Source: CALMEC01 sp964531025
Lineage (GTDB): Bacteria; Actinomycetota; Thermoleophilia; Miltoncostaeales; Miltoncostaeaceae
Length of the DNA stretch: 64,000 nt
Assembly: GCA_964531025.1 (NCBI GenBank)
Contig: CAZHDY010000001.1
Span: 1,364,001-1,428,000, forward strand
Direction of reading: 5' to 3'
Shown piece after piece: positions 16,884 to 25,733 of the stretch; position 1 is the stretch's first letter; every line of letters starts with the position of its first letter. The position numbers and the translations under genes are program-made. Below the pieces are notes generated by a model that saw nothing but the letters and a program-made list of their open reading frames with translations, did no database searches and was not told where the DNA came from.

Positions 16884-17579
16884 GTGAGCCGTGAGAACCT
16901 GGTCCTCGGTGAGGGCGTCGTCATCGGCGAGGACGTCGAGATCGGGGCCAACGTGGTCATCCACGAGGGCACCGTCATCGGCGACGGCGTCGTCATCCAG
17001 GACAACGTGGTGCTGGGCAAGCAGCCCCGCCTGGGCAAGAGGTCCACGGCCAAGCGCGAGCCGGCCGCTCCGCTTCGCATCGGGTCCGGCACCGCGATCT
17101 GCGCCGGCGCCGTGATCTTCGCCGGCTCGGTGGTCGGCGACGACTGCGTCATCGGCGATCAGACGGCCGTCCGCGAGCGCGTCACCATCGGGAACAACGT
17201 GATCCTCGGCCGCGGCAGCCTCGTCGAGAACGACACGTCCATCGGCGACAACACGAAGATCCAGGCGAACGTCTACATCACGGCGTACTCGCTGCTCGAG
17301 GACAACGTGTTCATCGCGCCGTGCGTGGCGACGACCAACGACAACTTCATGGGCCGCACCGAGGCGCGTCACGACTCCGTGAAGGGCCCCACCATCCGAC
17401 GCGGAGCCCGCGTGGGAGGTGCCTGCGTGCTGCTTCCCGGGATCGAGATCGGTGAGGAGGCGTTCATCGCCGCCGGCGCGCTCGTGACGAAGGACGTTCC
17501 CGCCGGCAAGCTCGTGGCCGGACTTCCGGCGCGCGTGTGGCGGGACGTGCCCGCCGAGGAGCTGCTCGAGAACCAGTAG
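16884..17579 (+). CDS. wbpD: UDP-3-amino-uronate N-acetyltransferase (left-handed beta helix)
   Basis: A 231-residue hexapeptide-repeat acyltransferase. It shows imperfect [LIV]Gxxxx turns from residue 7 to 125, an ITAYSLLEDNVFIAPCVATT active-site rim with TNDNFMGR, and the GLPARVWRDV C-terminus. This matches WbpD/WlbB enzymes that acetylate the 3-amino group of UDP-GlcNAc3NA. Start GTG 16884 has a strong AGGAGG ribosome site 7 bases upstream. It closes the wbpA-B-D operon, and a short hairpin follows. Confidence 0.9.
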   Translation: MSRENLVLGEGVVIGEDVEIGANVVIHEGTVIGDGVVIQDNVVLGKQPRLGKRSTAKREPAAPLRIGSGTAICAGAVIFAGSVVGDDCVIGDQTAVRERVTIGNNVILGRGSLVENDTSIGDNTKIQANVYITAYSLLEDNVFIAPCVATTNDNFMGRTEARHDSVKGPTIRRGARVGGACVLLPGIEIGEEAFIAAGALVTKDVPAGKLVAGLPARVWRDVPAEELLENQ

Positions 17580-17592
17580 GGATTGTCCCTCG

Positions 17593-17613
17593 GGCCCCGT
17601 GACCGATGGGGCC
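17593..17613. terminator. Bidirectional hairpin between wbpD and vapC
   Basis: GGCCCC (17593-17598) pairs with GGGGCC (17608-17613) around a nine-base loop. It sits between the converging ends of wbpD and the PIN toxin gene, so it could stop both transcripts. The stem is short and no U-run follows. Confidence 0.45.
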
Positions 17614-17617
17614 GCAT

Positions 17618-18010
17618 CTACCAGACGGTGATCGGCCGCGGCTGCGGGTGCTGGCGCAGACGGCGATCCTTGGTCACCAGCTGACAACCCGTCTCGATCG
17701 CCGTCGCGTAGATCATGCGATCCGCCGGATCGCCCAGGAAGGTCGACGGAAGAGCCGCGGCCGTATCGGCGACATCGGGCCCCACCCGCATTGTCCGGAG
17801 CACCGCCGACAACCCCCGAAGCCATGTGCGGGTGGGAATCGTAAGGGTGATGCGCCCCTTGTGGGCGAGCCACGCCAGCTCCCACCAGGTGATGTCCGCG
17901 ACGGCCAGTTCCTCGGCGTTCTCAATCGCCGTCGCGGCCGCTTCACTCAGACGGTCGGGCTCCGCCGTCAACCAGTGGACGACGTGGGTGTCGAGCAGAA
18001 GGATGCTCAT
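17618..18010 (-). CDS. vapC: PIN-domain toxin, VapC family
   Basis: A 130-residue PIN ribonuclease. The acidic metal-binding residues are visible: D7 in LLLDTHVVHW, E44 in TWWELAWL, D94/D97 in GDPADRMIYA and D115 in LVTKDRRLR. Members cleave tRNA or rRNA when released from their antitoxin. The gene starts at ATG 18010, four bases inside the end of the antitoxin gene. The WWELAWL and GDPADR forms place it near the PIN toxins that pair with Phd/YefM antitoxins. Confidence 0.9.
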   Translation of the reverse strand: MSILLLDTHVVHWLTAEPDRLSEAAATAIENAEELAVADITWWELAWLAHKGRITLTIPTRTWLRGLSAVLRTMRVGPDVADTAAALPSTFLGDPADRMIYATAIETGCQLVTKDRRLRQHPQPRPITVW

Positions 18011-18234
18011 CCGGCGTCCCAGTGAACACCTGTGGTGAAGAGGTCCTCCTCCTCAGCAGCGGAGGCAGCGACGCCCGCGTAGGTACCACGTAACGAAGCA
18101 GCGCCCCGGATAGGCACGATCCGAGCGACCGGATGTCCTCGCTTCGTCACCTCGATCTCTTCACCGGCTGCCACTTCATCGAGGACGGCGAGGATCGTCG
18201 CCTTCAACTCCGTTGCGGTCATCGATTTGGTCAT
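18007..18234 (-). CDS. vapB: Phd/YefM-type antitoxin
   Basis: A 75-residue antitoxin. The N-terminal half, MTATELKATILAVLDEV then EIEVTKRGHPVARIVP, is the DNA-binding Phd fold. The acidic C-terminus, EEEDLFTTGVHWD, is the toxin-wrapping part. TAGAAT (18246-18241 on the minus strand) looks like a -10 box only 7 bases from ATG 18234. The mRNA may therefore be leaderless, and no clear ribosome site is seen. It overlaps vapC by four bases. Autoregulation is expected for the family. Confidence 0.88.
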   Translation of the reverse strand: MTKSMTATELKATILAVLDEVAAGEEIEVTKRGHPVARIVPIRGAASLRGTYAGVAASAAEEEDLFTTGVHWDAG

Positions 18235-18454
18235 ATGGTCATTCTACCGGTCAGATCGTCTGAGCTCCAGGGCTTTCACCGCAAGAGAACATGCAGCGTG
18301 AAATGCTCTCCAGCACGCAATCGTGATACCTCAGATCACGCAAGAGGTGATGCCCACGACTGCATACGGTCCGCAGGCCCATCGAGCAACGGCCGTCCGC
18401 GTCGACCGCGACGTCCTCGCGCTCGATCATCCCAGCGCGCTGACGATCAGGTAC

Positions 18455-19678
18455 TCAGCGCACGGAGCGACGGATCTCGAACCAGTGTGAGCGCAGGCCG
18501 AGTGCCCGGCGCACCTCCGGCCCGGTCATGATCTTCACCCCGCCGGAACGGGTGGTGATGCGGACCCGCAGGGCCCGGGGGGATGCGCTGCGCTTGATGA
18601 TCTTCATGCTGAGCACCGGCTTCGTCCCCAGCAACTGCCCCAGGCGCGTGTCGGTGAAGCGCTGGATGTCCTCACCACGCCAGAGGTGCCGCGGTGAGAT
18701 GCGGTCGTACTTCGCGTCGTTGATGCTCACCAGGTACGGGACGGGGTTGGAGAAGACGTTCTCGGAGTTCTCGGTCCGCCCACCGGAGGTCGAGAAGAAG
18801 TAGGTGGTCGCGACCTTCCCCTGGTAGGTCGCCACCTTCCCCGCCGTGGCGCGAACCGCCGCAGAGGTGCGCGAGTCCTCGCCGCCGGCACCCCCGTAGA
18901 CCTGGCTGCGTTCGTCGGCGTACATGTCGAACGGGCCGGCCTTCTTGGTGGCGATGGCGTACGAGCGTGCCGTGATCGCCTGCGCTTCCAGCACGGCCGG
19001 AGCCCTGTCGCCCCACGAGGCCGGCATCTCGCGGGGTACGACCCCCAGGAGGTAGTCCTCGAGATCGATCACGTTGATCACGCGCACGCTCGATCCGAGC
19101 TGCGTCACCTGGAGGCTGCCGCGGTACCGCGTCCCGTTGAGGCTGATCGTGCCGCCGTCCTTCGGTGTCAGGACCAGCGCACCCTTGCGCTCGGCCACCG
19201 TCCGGCCGTCGGCCCGCGCGACCACGATGCGACCGCCGCCCGCGTGGCGCACGAAGAGCTCGGTGTCCCCGGGAAGGGTCTGCGAACCGTCGCCGTCACC
19301 GCCGCCGACGGTCAGCTCATCGCTGGATGACACCCGTGCGCGGGGGGCTCCACCGACGAGCAGTACCCGCACCGTGGTGGTGGGCAGCTCGGAGATCGTC
19401 GTCCCGCGGTAGTACGTGGTGATGATGTCCTCGGCCGACTTCCCGTCCAGCGCCATCCCGTACGCCCCGTACTGCGACATGCCGACACCGTGACCGAAGC
19501 CGCGCCCGGGGAACCGGAAGGTGAACCGGGGCACCGGCTTCTTTTTCTTCTTCGCGTGCTCGGTGGCACCCGTGGCTTCCACACGATCCGATGAAGTGGA
19601 TCGGGCGTCCGCTGCATGCCCGACGGCCGGGATGAGCAGTCCGGCGGTGAGCACGGTGCTGATGATGTGACGACGCAT
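18455..19678 (-). CDS. SpoIID/LytB-domain exported protein
   Basis: A 407-residue secreted protein. Start ATG 19678 has GGAGG nine bases upstream and gives a signal peptide ending VGHAADA. A lysine run follows, then FRFPGRGFGHGVGMSQYGA, the SpoIID hallmark. VINVIDLEDYLLGVVPREMP, LEAQAITARSYA and FFSTSGGRTENSENVF follow in family order. SpoIID is a lytic transglycosylase acting on peptidoglycan in endospore formers, and non-spore-forming actinobacteria carry homologues of less clear role. The usual second GHGVGMSQ copy at the C-terminus is moved to the N-terminus here, as in many LytB-like proteins. Confidence 0.88.
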   Translation of the reverse strand: MRRHIISTVLTAGLLIPAVGHAADARSTSSDRVEATGATEHAKKKKKPVPRFTFRFPGRGFGHGVGMSQYGAYGMALDGKSAEDIITTYYRGTTISELPTTTVRVLLVGGAPRARVSSSDELTVGGGDGDGSQTLPGDTELFVRHAGGGRIVVARADGRTVAERKGALVLTPKDGGTISLNGTRYRGSLQVTQLGSSVRVINVIDLEDYLLGVVPREMPASWGDRAPAVLEAQAITARSYAIATKKAGPFDMYADERSQVYGGAGGEDSRTSAAVRATAGKVATYQGKVATTYFFSTSGGRTENSENVFSNPVPYLVSINDAKYDRISPRHLWRGEDIQRFTDTRLGQLLGTKPVLSMKIIKRSASPRALRVRITTRSGGVKIMTGPEVRRALGLRSHWFEIRRSVR

Positions 19679-19764
19679 GGACGGCATCCTCCCCCAGGTG
19701 CATTGCGTCCTGCAAACGACGATGGTCTGTCGGCGGGAGCCCCAATCTGCTTGAGTTGGCCGGT

Positions 19765-20352
19765 ATGGGGATGAACGTGACAAGGATCGCCGACGGCCTG
19801 TGGCGGTGGTCCTCCGATGCCGGTGGGGCGACGATCTGGTCGACCTACGTGGAGGCACCCGACGCGGTCGTGGTGATCGATCCGCGCCTTCCGGTGGAAT
19901 CCGAGGAGGCCGACCGTTTCTGGACGGCCTTCGACCGCGACGTGGAACGACGTGGCCACCCCGTGCGGGTGCTCCTGACCGGAGACGCGGACATCGCCTC
20001 CGTGACGGCGTTCCGCGAACGACACGACGCATCGGTCGGGGGAGCCACCGGATCACGGGCCGACGGCATCACCCCCGTCGCTGACGGAACGTCACCCGCG
20101 GCCGGGGTCGTCTGTCGAACCCTCACCGCGCCGACCGGCGACCGGCGGGGGATGTACCTGCTTCACGACCACGCGGCCGTCGTCATCGGCGACTTCCCCG
20201 AGGCGCCGGAGCACCGCCGGACCCTGGTGACCCACGTGATCGACTCGACCAACCTGAGGGCCCAGAAGACGGGCGAGACGCCCACGACCTTCCGGTGGCT
20301 CCTGTCGTCGATCGACGAGCCCATCGATCTGGACCCGGAACCGGCCGGCTAG
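19765..20352 (+). CDS. Probable metallo-beta-lactamase-fold remnant protein
   Basis: A 195-residue protein that opens like an MBL-fold hydrolase: GLWRWSSDAGGATIWSTYVE, then DAVVVIDPRLP. The region where HxHxDH should stand reads LLTGDADIASV, so the metal site is absent. A later HDHAAVVIGDF strand fits the fold again. It is therefore probably a non-enzymatic or divergent member. Start ATG 19765 is chosen, though TTG 19756 and ATG 19771 are possible. The stop overlaps the convergent ABC exporter gene by four bases. Confidence 0.5.
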   Translation: MGMNVTRIADGLWRWSSDAGGATIWSTYVEAPDAVVVIDPRLPVESEEADRFWTAFDRDVERRGHPVRVLLTGDADIASVTAFRERHDASVGGATGSRADGITPVADGTSPAAGVVCRTLTAPTGDRRGMYLLHDHAAVVIGDFPEAPEHRRTLVTHVIDSTNLRAQKTGETPTTFRWLLSSIDEPIDLDPEPAG

Positions 20353-22454
20353 CCTGGAATCGGTGAGGGCACCGCGGCGGCGCCCTCCGGTGGTTCGTCG
20401 TCCTCGGTGACCGGGGCGGCGAACTGGGACCGGTAGAGCCGGTCGTACGCCCCGCCCGCCGCGATGAGCGACTCGTGGGTCCCCTGCTCCACGATCGCGC
20501 CGTCCTCCATCACGAGGATGAGGTCCGCGTCGCGAATGGTGGACAGCCGGTGCGCGATGACAAAGCTCGTGCGATCGTGACGCAACGCGCTCATCGCCTG
20601 CTGGAGGACGAGCTCGGTACGGGTGTCGACCGAGCTGGTGGCCTCGTCCAGGATCAGCAGGTCCGGATCCGAGATGAACGCGCGGGCGATGGTGATGAGC
20701 TGCCGCTCACCGGCCGAGACGTTGCTCCCCTCCGAATCGATCACCGTCTCGTACCCGTCGGGGAGTGATCGCACGAAGCGGTCCACGTAGGCCGCACGCG
20801 CGGCCTCCACGATCTCGTCATGCGTGGCGCCCGGTCGTCCATAGGCGATGTTCTCGGCGATCGTGCCGCCGAAGAGCCAGGTGTCCTGGAGCACCATGCC
20901 GGTGCGGGCGCGCAGGTCGGCACGCGTCATCTCGGCGATGTCCACACCGTCCAGGGTGATCCGGCCGCCATCCAGCTCGTAGAACCGCATGATGAGGTTG
21001 ACCAGCGTCGTCTTGCCGGCACCGGTGGGCCCGACGATGGCCACGGTCTGGCCGGGCGCCGCAACGAGCGACAGGTCGCGGATGAGCGGCTCGTCGGACA
21101 GGTAGGAGAAGCTGACGTGCTCGAAGCGCACCTCACCCATCTCGGCGTCGCGGGCGATCGTGCGCGGGTGCTCCGGATCGGACACCTGTTCGTCCTCGTC
21201 CAGGAGCTCGAACACCCGCTCGGCCGACGCCACCCCGGACTGCAGCACGTTGGCCATGGATGCCACCTGTGAGAGCGGCTGCGTGAAGTTGCGCGAGTAC
21301 TGGATGAAGGCCTGCACCTCACCGATGGTCATGCCTCCGCTGACCACGCGCAGACCACCCACGACCGCGACAAGCACGTACGTGAGATTCCCGATGAACA
21401 TCATCACGGGCATGATGATCCCCGAGATGAACTGGGCCCGGAACGACGACTCGTAGAGCTCGTCGTTGGTCCGGGCGAAGCGGCGGGCCGCCTCCTGACG
21501 CTGGCCGAAAACCGTCACGAGCGAGTGCCCGGTGTAGAACTCCTCGACCTGACCGTTCAGCTCGCCGGTGGCGCGCCACTGGGTGATGAACTGCTTCTGG
21601 CTGCGCTTCGCGATCTGAGCGGTGATGACGAACATGACCGGGATCGAGAGCAGCGTGATCACGGTGAGCCATCCGCTGACCGTGAGCATCATGACGATGG
21701 TGCCGATGACCGTCAGGCCGCTCACGAGGAGCTGCGACATGGTCTGCTGCATCGACTGCGAGATGTTGTCGATGTCGTTGGTGACCCGGGACAGCACCTC
21801 GCCGCGCTGCTGCCGGTCGAAGTACGACAGGGGCAGGCGGTTGAGCTTGTCCTCCACGTCGGTGCGGAGCGTACTCATGGTGCGCGTCACGATCCCGGCC
21901 AGGAGGAAGCCCTGCAGCCACATGATGAGGGCGCTCACCGCGTAGAGGCCCACCACCCAGAGCAGCGTGTGGCCCAGAGCGGTGAAGTCGACTCCGACAC
22001 CGGGCGAGACGTCCATCCCGGCGATCATGTCGGCGCGGGTGTTCTCGCCCAGGGCGCGCAGAGCGTCGACGGCGTCTGCCTTGGTGGCACCGTCCGGAAG
22101 GTTCAGATCGCCGAGCCCGTGGCCCATCCAGCCGTTGGCGATGATGTCCGTGGCATGTCCGATGACCCGTGGGGCGATGACCGACAGGGCGACACCGACG
22201 AGCGCCATGAGGACGACGACACCGACGAGGAATCCGTCGGGCCGCAGGAGCCCCACCAGACGGCGCGCGGAGCGGCCGAAGTCCTCGGACTTCTCCACCG
22301 GCATCGGACCGCCGCCGAACGGCGAGCGCCGGTTCGTGCCCGCGCGGGTCGCGTGACGCACCGTGGCGGCGTCGCGCGCGGCCTCGTCGTGGTGCTCTGA
22401 CGATTCGCCCGGAACCGACGGAGGGTCCCCGTTGCGGGTGTCGTCTGCGCTCAT
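20349..22454 (-). CDS. ABC exporter subunit with canonical ATPase site
   Basis: A 701-residue half-transporter. It has a charged N-terminal extension of about 75 residues, six membrane helices (LVGVVVLMALVGVALSVIAP onward), and an ATPase domain with GPTGAGKTTLVNLIM, signature NVSAGERQLITIARA, and Walker B LLILDEATSSVD with the catalytic Glu. Its start ATG 22454 overlaps the stop of the partner gene by four bases. With the partner it forms a heterodimer of the TM287/288 or LmrCD type, exporting lipids, drugs or peptides. Control by the TetR gene upstream is likely. Confidence 0.92.
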   Translation of the reverse strand: MSADDTRNGDPPSVPGESSEHHDEAARDAATVRHATRAGTNRRSPFGGGPMPVEKSEDFGRSARRLVGLLRPDGFLVGVVVLMALVGVALSVIAPRVIGHATDIIANGWMGHGLGDLNLPDGATKADAVDALRALGENTRADMIAGMDVSPGVGVDFTALGHTLLWVVGLYAVSALIMWLQGFLLAGIVTRTMSTLRTDVEDKLNRLPLSYFDRQQRGEVLSRVTNDIDNISQSMQQTMSQLLVSGLTVIGTIVMMLTVSGWLTVITLLSIPVMFVITAQIAKRSQKQFITQWRATGELNGQVEEFYTGHSLVTVFGQRQEAARRFARTNDELYESSFRAQFISGIIMPVMMFIGNLTYVLVAVVGGLRVVSGGMTIGEVQAFIQYSRNFTQPLSQVASMANVLQSGVASAERVFELLDEDEQVSDPEHPRTIARDAEMGEVRFEHVSFSYLSDEPLIRDLSLVAAPGQTVAIVGPTGAGKTTLVNLIMRFYELDGGRITLDGVDIAEMTRADLRARTGMVLQDTWLFGGTIAENIAYGRPGATHDEIVEAARAAYVDRFVRSLPDGYETVIDSEGSNVSAGERQLITIARAFISDPDLLILDEATSSVDTRTELVLQQAMSALRHDRTSFVIAHRLSTIRDADLILVMEDGAIVEQGTHESLIAAGGAYDRLYRSQFAAPVTEDDEPPEGAAAVPSPIPG

Positions 22455-24181
22455 GCCGCCTCCGCCGCGGTCAGCTGGGACGCGACGATCTCGGCATAGG
22501 TGGGGCAGGCGGCCAGCAGCTCGTCGTGGGTGCCGGTGCCGACGACACGACCGTTGTCGAGGACCACGATGCGGTCGGCCTCGCGGATCGTCGAGACGCG
22601 CTGGGCGACGACGATCATGGTGGCGGTGCGGAGCACCGGGCGCAGTGCCTGACGCAGGCGGGCGTCCGTGGCCACGTCGAGCGCGGAGAACGCGTCGTCG
22701 AAGACGTAGACGGAGGGTCGCCGGACGAGCGCGCGAGCGATGGCCAGACGCTGGCGCTGCCCACCCGAGACGGTGCTGCCGCCCTGGCCGATCGGCGTGT
22801 CGAGACCGTCGGGCATCGTGGCCACGAAGTCGGCCTGGGCGATGCGCAACGCCTCCCACAGCTCGTCATCGGTGGCGTCGGGGTTGCCGAAGCGGAGGTT
22901 GGAGGCGACGGTGCCCTGGAAGAGCAGCGCGCGCTGCGGCACGAGGCCGATGCGCGCCCAGAGATCCTCCTGCCGGTAGTCGCGGACATCGAGACCGTCC
23001 ACGGTCACGCTCCCGCCCGTAACGTCGAACAGGCGCGGGATCAGGGAGATCAGCGTCGTCTTGCCGGATCCGGTCGATCCGATGATCGCCGTGGTGCCAC
23101 CGGGTTCGGCGGTGAACGACACCTCCGAGAGAACCGGATCGTCGGCGCCCGGGTAGGCGAACGTGACCCGGTCGAACCGCACGACGCCGTGCACCGGCGG
23201 GGCGGGCCGCGGGTCGGCGGGTGGCGCGACGGAGGGTACGGCGTCGAGCACCTCGCCGATGCGGTCGGCGCTGACCGCCGCGCGGGGGATCATGGCCGCC
23301 ATGAAGGTCGCCATCATCACCGACATCAGGATCATCGTCAGATAGACGATGAACGCGGTGAGCGCCCCCAGCTCCATCGTGCCGTCGTCGACCCGGTACC
23401 CGCCGAACCAGAGCACCGCGGCACTCGAAACATTCAGGATCATCATGATCGAGGGGAACATCAGCGCCATGATCCGACCGACCCGCAGGGTCACCCGGTT
23501 GAGCTCCTCGTTGGCGTCGCCGAAGCGCACGACCTCCTCCGGCTCACGCACGAAGGCACGCACCACGCGGATACCGGTGATCTGCTCGCGCATCACCCGG
23601 TTGATGTTGTCCAGCTTGCGCTGCATCGCACGGTAGCCGGGAACGAGGTTCACGACGATGAGGCCGGTGCAGACGGCGAGAAGCGGTACGGCCACCAGGA
23701 GGAGCCACGAGAGGCCGAAGTCCTCCTGGAGCGCCATGACGATGCCGCCGACGCACATGATGGGAGCGACGACCAGGAGCGTGAAGGTCATGACGACGAG
23801 GGTCTGCACCTGGGTCACGTCGTTGGTGTTGCGGGTGATGAGCGATGCCGGGGTGAAGTGGTTGATCTCCCGGTCGGCGAACGTCTCGACGGTCGCGAAG
23901 AGCTCCCGTCGGACGTCGCGTCCGAACGCCATGGCGACCTTGGCGCCCACGTAGACCGCGGCGATGCTGCAGACCACCTGCACGAGCGTCACGGTCAGCA
24001 TGAGGCCGCCGTATCCCCAGATGGCGCGGACGCTGCCGATCGCGAGGCCCTTGTCGATGATGTCCGCGTTGAGGCTGGGCAGGTAGAGCGACGCGATGGT
24101 GCCGACCAGCTGCAGGACGAGGATGACGGCGATCTGCCGTGCGTAGGGGCGCAGGAAGCGCCGGCCGAGGCGGATCAGCAT
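22451..24181 (-). CDS. ABC exporter subunit with degenerate ATPase site
   Basis: A 576-residue half-transporter: six helices, then GSTGSGKTTLISLIPRLF (Walker A), signature TVSGGQRQRLAIARAL and Walker B VYVFDDAFSALD. The catalytic glutamate is replaced by aspartate (FDDA instead of LDEA), the mark of the non-hydrolysing site in heterodimeric exporters such as TM287/288. It is the first exporter gene after tetR, 100 bases downstream, and overlaps its partner by four bases. The N-terminus, MLIRLGRRFLRPYARQIAVI, is usual for this class. Confidence 0.92.
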   Translation of the reverse strand: MLIRLGRRFLRPYARQIAVILVLQLVGTIASLYLPSLNADIIDKGLAIGSVRAIWGYGGLMLTVTLVQVVCSIAAVYVGAKVAMAFGRDVRRELFATVETFADREINHFTPASLITRNTNDVTQVQTLVVMTFTLLVVAPIMCVGGIVMALQEDFGLSWLLLVAVPLLAVCTGLIVVNLVPGYRAMQRKLDNINRVMREQITGIRVVRAFVREPEEVVRFGDANEELNRVTLRVGRIMALMFPSIMMILNVSSAAVLWFGGYRVDDGTMELGALTAFIVYLTMILMSVMMATFMAAMIPRAAVSADRIGEVLDAVPSVAPPADPRPAPPVHGVVRFDRVTFAYPGADDPVLSEVSFTAEPGGTTAIIGSTGSGKTTLISLIPRLFDVTGGSVTVDGLDVRDYRQEDLWARIGLVPQRALLFQGTVASNLRFGNPDATDDELWEALRIAQADFVATMPDGLDTPIGQGGSTVSGGQRQRLAIARALVRRPSVYVFDDAFSALDVATDARLRQALRPVLRTATMIVVAQRVSTIREADRIVVLDNGRVVGTGTHDELLAACPTYAEIVASQLTAAEAA

Positions 24182-24281
24182 GCGCGCACCGCGATCGACG
24201 CGCGGTTCGACCGGCTGGGCGCGCGCCCCGGGGTCCCGAGCGGAGCCCGTCGCACCCCGTTCATTTCACGATCACGTTCCA

Positions 24282-24899
24282 TCACGACGCCCTCCGCCGC
24301 GAACGCGGCGTGGGATCGATCGTGCTCGTTTCCCGGCGGCGCACGCCCTCGAGCACCATGTGCACGATGTCGGCGTTCGTCGGTGGCCGCCCCTCGTTGA
24401 TCATGGGATGGGCCGCAGAGAAGAGCAGAAGGCGGATCATGTCCGCCACCGTGGCCGGCGGCAGCGAGAGCTCGTCCTCATAGTCGGCGAGGAGAGCGCG
24501 CACACGGGTCTCGATCGCATCCGGCGCGACCCGAGGCCTGCGCGCGGCGTCCGGAATCCAGCGTGCCGCCATGGTCACGTCGAAGATCTCGCTCACACGC
24601 CGCCGGGTGACCTCGACGAGCCGGGCGACGAAATCGGCCAGCGGTAGCGACGCGTCCAGCCGATCGAGCTCGGCCAGCATGGGCTCGGGTGCGCAGACGT
24701 GTTCCACCGCGGTGCGCAGGATGTCGTTCTTGTCGGTGAACACCCGGAAGAGGGTGCCCTCGGCAACACCGGCTGCCTCGGCGATCTGGCGCGTGGTGAC
24801 CGCACGGCCGTACTCACGGATGAGCGGAACGGCCGCCGCGGCGACGGAGGCGCGGCGTTCCTCACGTGACATGGCGGGAGCGCGACCCATGATCCGCAT
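24282..24899 (-). CDS. TetR-family regulator of the ABC exporter
   Basis: A 205-residue repressor. Residues 12-58 hold the TetR helix-turn-helix (REERRASVAAAAVPLIREYG, then TTRQIAEAAGVAEGTLFRVF). The all-helix ligand domain follows. The start is ATG 24899, with ATG 24890 as an alternative. A 16-base palindrome (24907-24922) sits just upstream and fits autoregulation. The gene is followed by the two exporter genes, so the operon is presumably induced by the exported compound. Confidence 0.9.
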   Translation of the reverse strand: MRIMGRAPAMSREERRASVAAAAVPLIREYGRAVTTRQIAEAAGVAEGTLFRVFTDKNDILRTAVEHVCAPEPMLAELDRLDASLPLADFVARLVEVTRRRVSEIFDVTMAARWIPDAARRPRVAPDAIETRVRALLADYEDELSLPPATVADMIRLLLFSAAHPMINEGRPPTNADIVHMVLEGVRRRETSTIDPTPRSRRRAS

Positions 24900-24906
24900 C
24901 GTAAAT

Positions 24907-24922
24907 GAGTGAGCACTCACTC
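24907..24922. promoter_or_regulatory. TetR operator palindrome
   Basis: GAGTGAG-CA-CTCACTC, perfect 7-base half sites with a two-base centre. It lies 8-23 bases upstream of the tetR start. The half site resembles TGAGTGAG-type operators of many TetR repressors that control their own exporter operons. Assignment to this repressor is by position. Confidence 0.7.
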
Positions 24923-24970
24923 CGCAACTGTGGAGGAGAGCGGACGACGCGACCCGAGGAGGCGATGTCC

Positions 24971-25080
24971 GACCCGGTGCCAGGCACGCGGCAGGACACC
25001 ACGACAACGTAAATCGGAGATTTGCAGGCACATTCGTGCCCGACGATCTCGGCCTGTCGCACCGGGTGCCTGGCACCCGG
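24971..25080. repeat. Inverted GTGCCTGGCAC-type repeat pair
   Basis: CCGGTGCCAGGCACGCGGCAGG (in part, from 24974) and CCTGTCGCACCGGGTGCC (from 25053) form imperfect inverted arms about 55 bases apart. Each arm holds the self-complementary core GTGCC(A/T)GGCAC. A single core recurs at 30768-30778. The region between tetR and the nitroreductase gene (24923-25161) contains nothing else I can name. Confidence 0.5.
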
Positions 25081-25161
25081 TGCGACACGCGCGGTCCGCA
25101 TGACCTCACGATCCGCCTCGGCAGACCGACGGGGCCGCGCAGCCGGTGACCTGTGCCGCCC

Positions 25162-25611
25162 TCAGACCTCGACGTCGACGATCCGAAAGACGGGATGCCG
25201 ACGAGCCTCCTCGATCAGCTCCCGGTCCGTCGCGTCAGGCCCGGCGCCCCAGTACGACCGGGTGACCCGGACATCCGCGATGTAGCGCCGGATCACCGGG
25301 ACCGCGGTCTCAGGATCCACCTCCACCGCGCGGAACGAGCTCCGCCGTCGTCCTCGCCGGAGGATGCCGGTACCGGACGCGCGGAGGTTGCGGACCCAGT
25401 TCACCTCGCCGTAGGGCGCCACCAGCCACCGCGATCCGGCGTACGTCATCACGTCGACGGGCGTGGTACGCGGCAGCCCGGTCCGACGACCGATCACCGT
25501 CAGCAGATACCGATAGCGGGCACCGAGGCCCAGTCGCGTGATCAGCCGGAAGAACGCATTCGCACCCCGCTGGACCGGGGTGAGTCGGTATGTCCTGGGT
25601 GCCCCGTCCAT
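25162..25611 (-). CDS. Deazaflavin (F420)-dependent nitroreductase-family protein
   Basis: A 149-residue split-barrel protein of the DDN family. YLLTVIGRRTGLPRTTPVDV is the typical phosphate-binding loop, and SRWLVAPYGEVNWVRNLRAS forms the next two strands with the WVRNLRA hallmark. Members use reduced F420 to reduce quinones and nitroaromatics at the membrane, and the family is most common in actinobacteria. The start is ATG 25611. The gene stands alone. The activity of this member is inferred from family only. Confidence 0.85.
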   Translation of the reverse strand: MDGAPRTYRLTPVQRGANAFFRLITRLGLGARYRYLLTVIGRRTGLPRTTPVDVMTYAGSRWLVAPYGEVNWVRNLRASGTGILRRGRRRSSFRAVEVDPETAVPVIRRYIADVRVTRSYWGAGPDATDRELIEEARRHPVFRIVDVEV

Positions 25612-25733
25612 ACGCCGAATCTACCGTGGTCCATCCCCATCCACCCGGTCATCCGTACCGCGCCACGGCGACCACAGATGTCAGCGACCCGTCTCGCGCA
25701 GGTCTCTCGGCCGTCGCCGGGCAAACCGCCTGG

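Noticed and set aside
18455..20056. Longer start for the SpoIID protein at 20056
   Set aside because: The extra 126 residues are Arg/Pro-rich and would bury the clear signal peptide and ribosome site at 19678.
22526..24400. A 624-codon plus-strand frame opposite the first ABC subunit
   Set aside because: Same artefact: no domain, and the minus strand encodes a complete ABC exporter.
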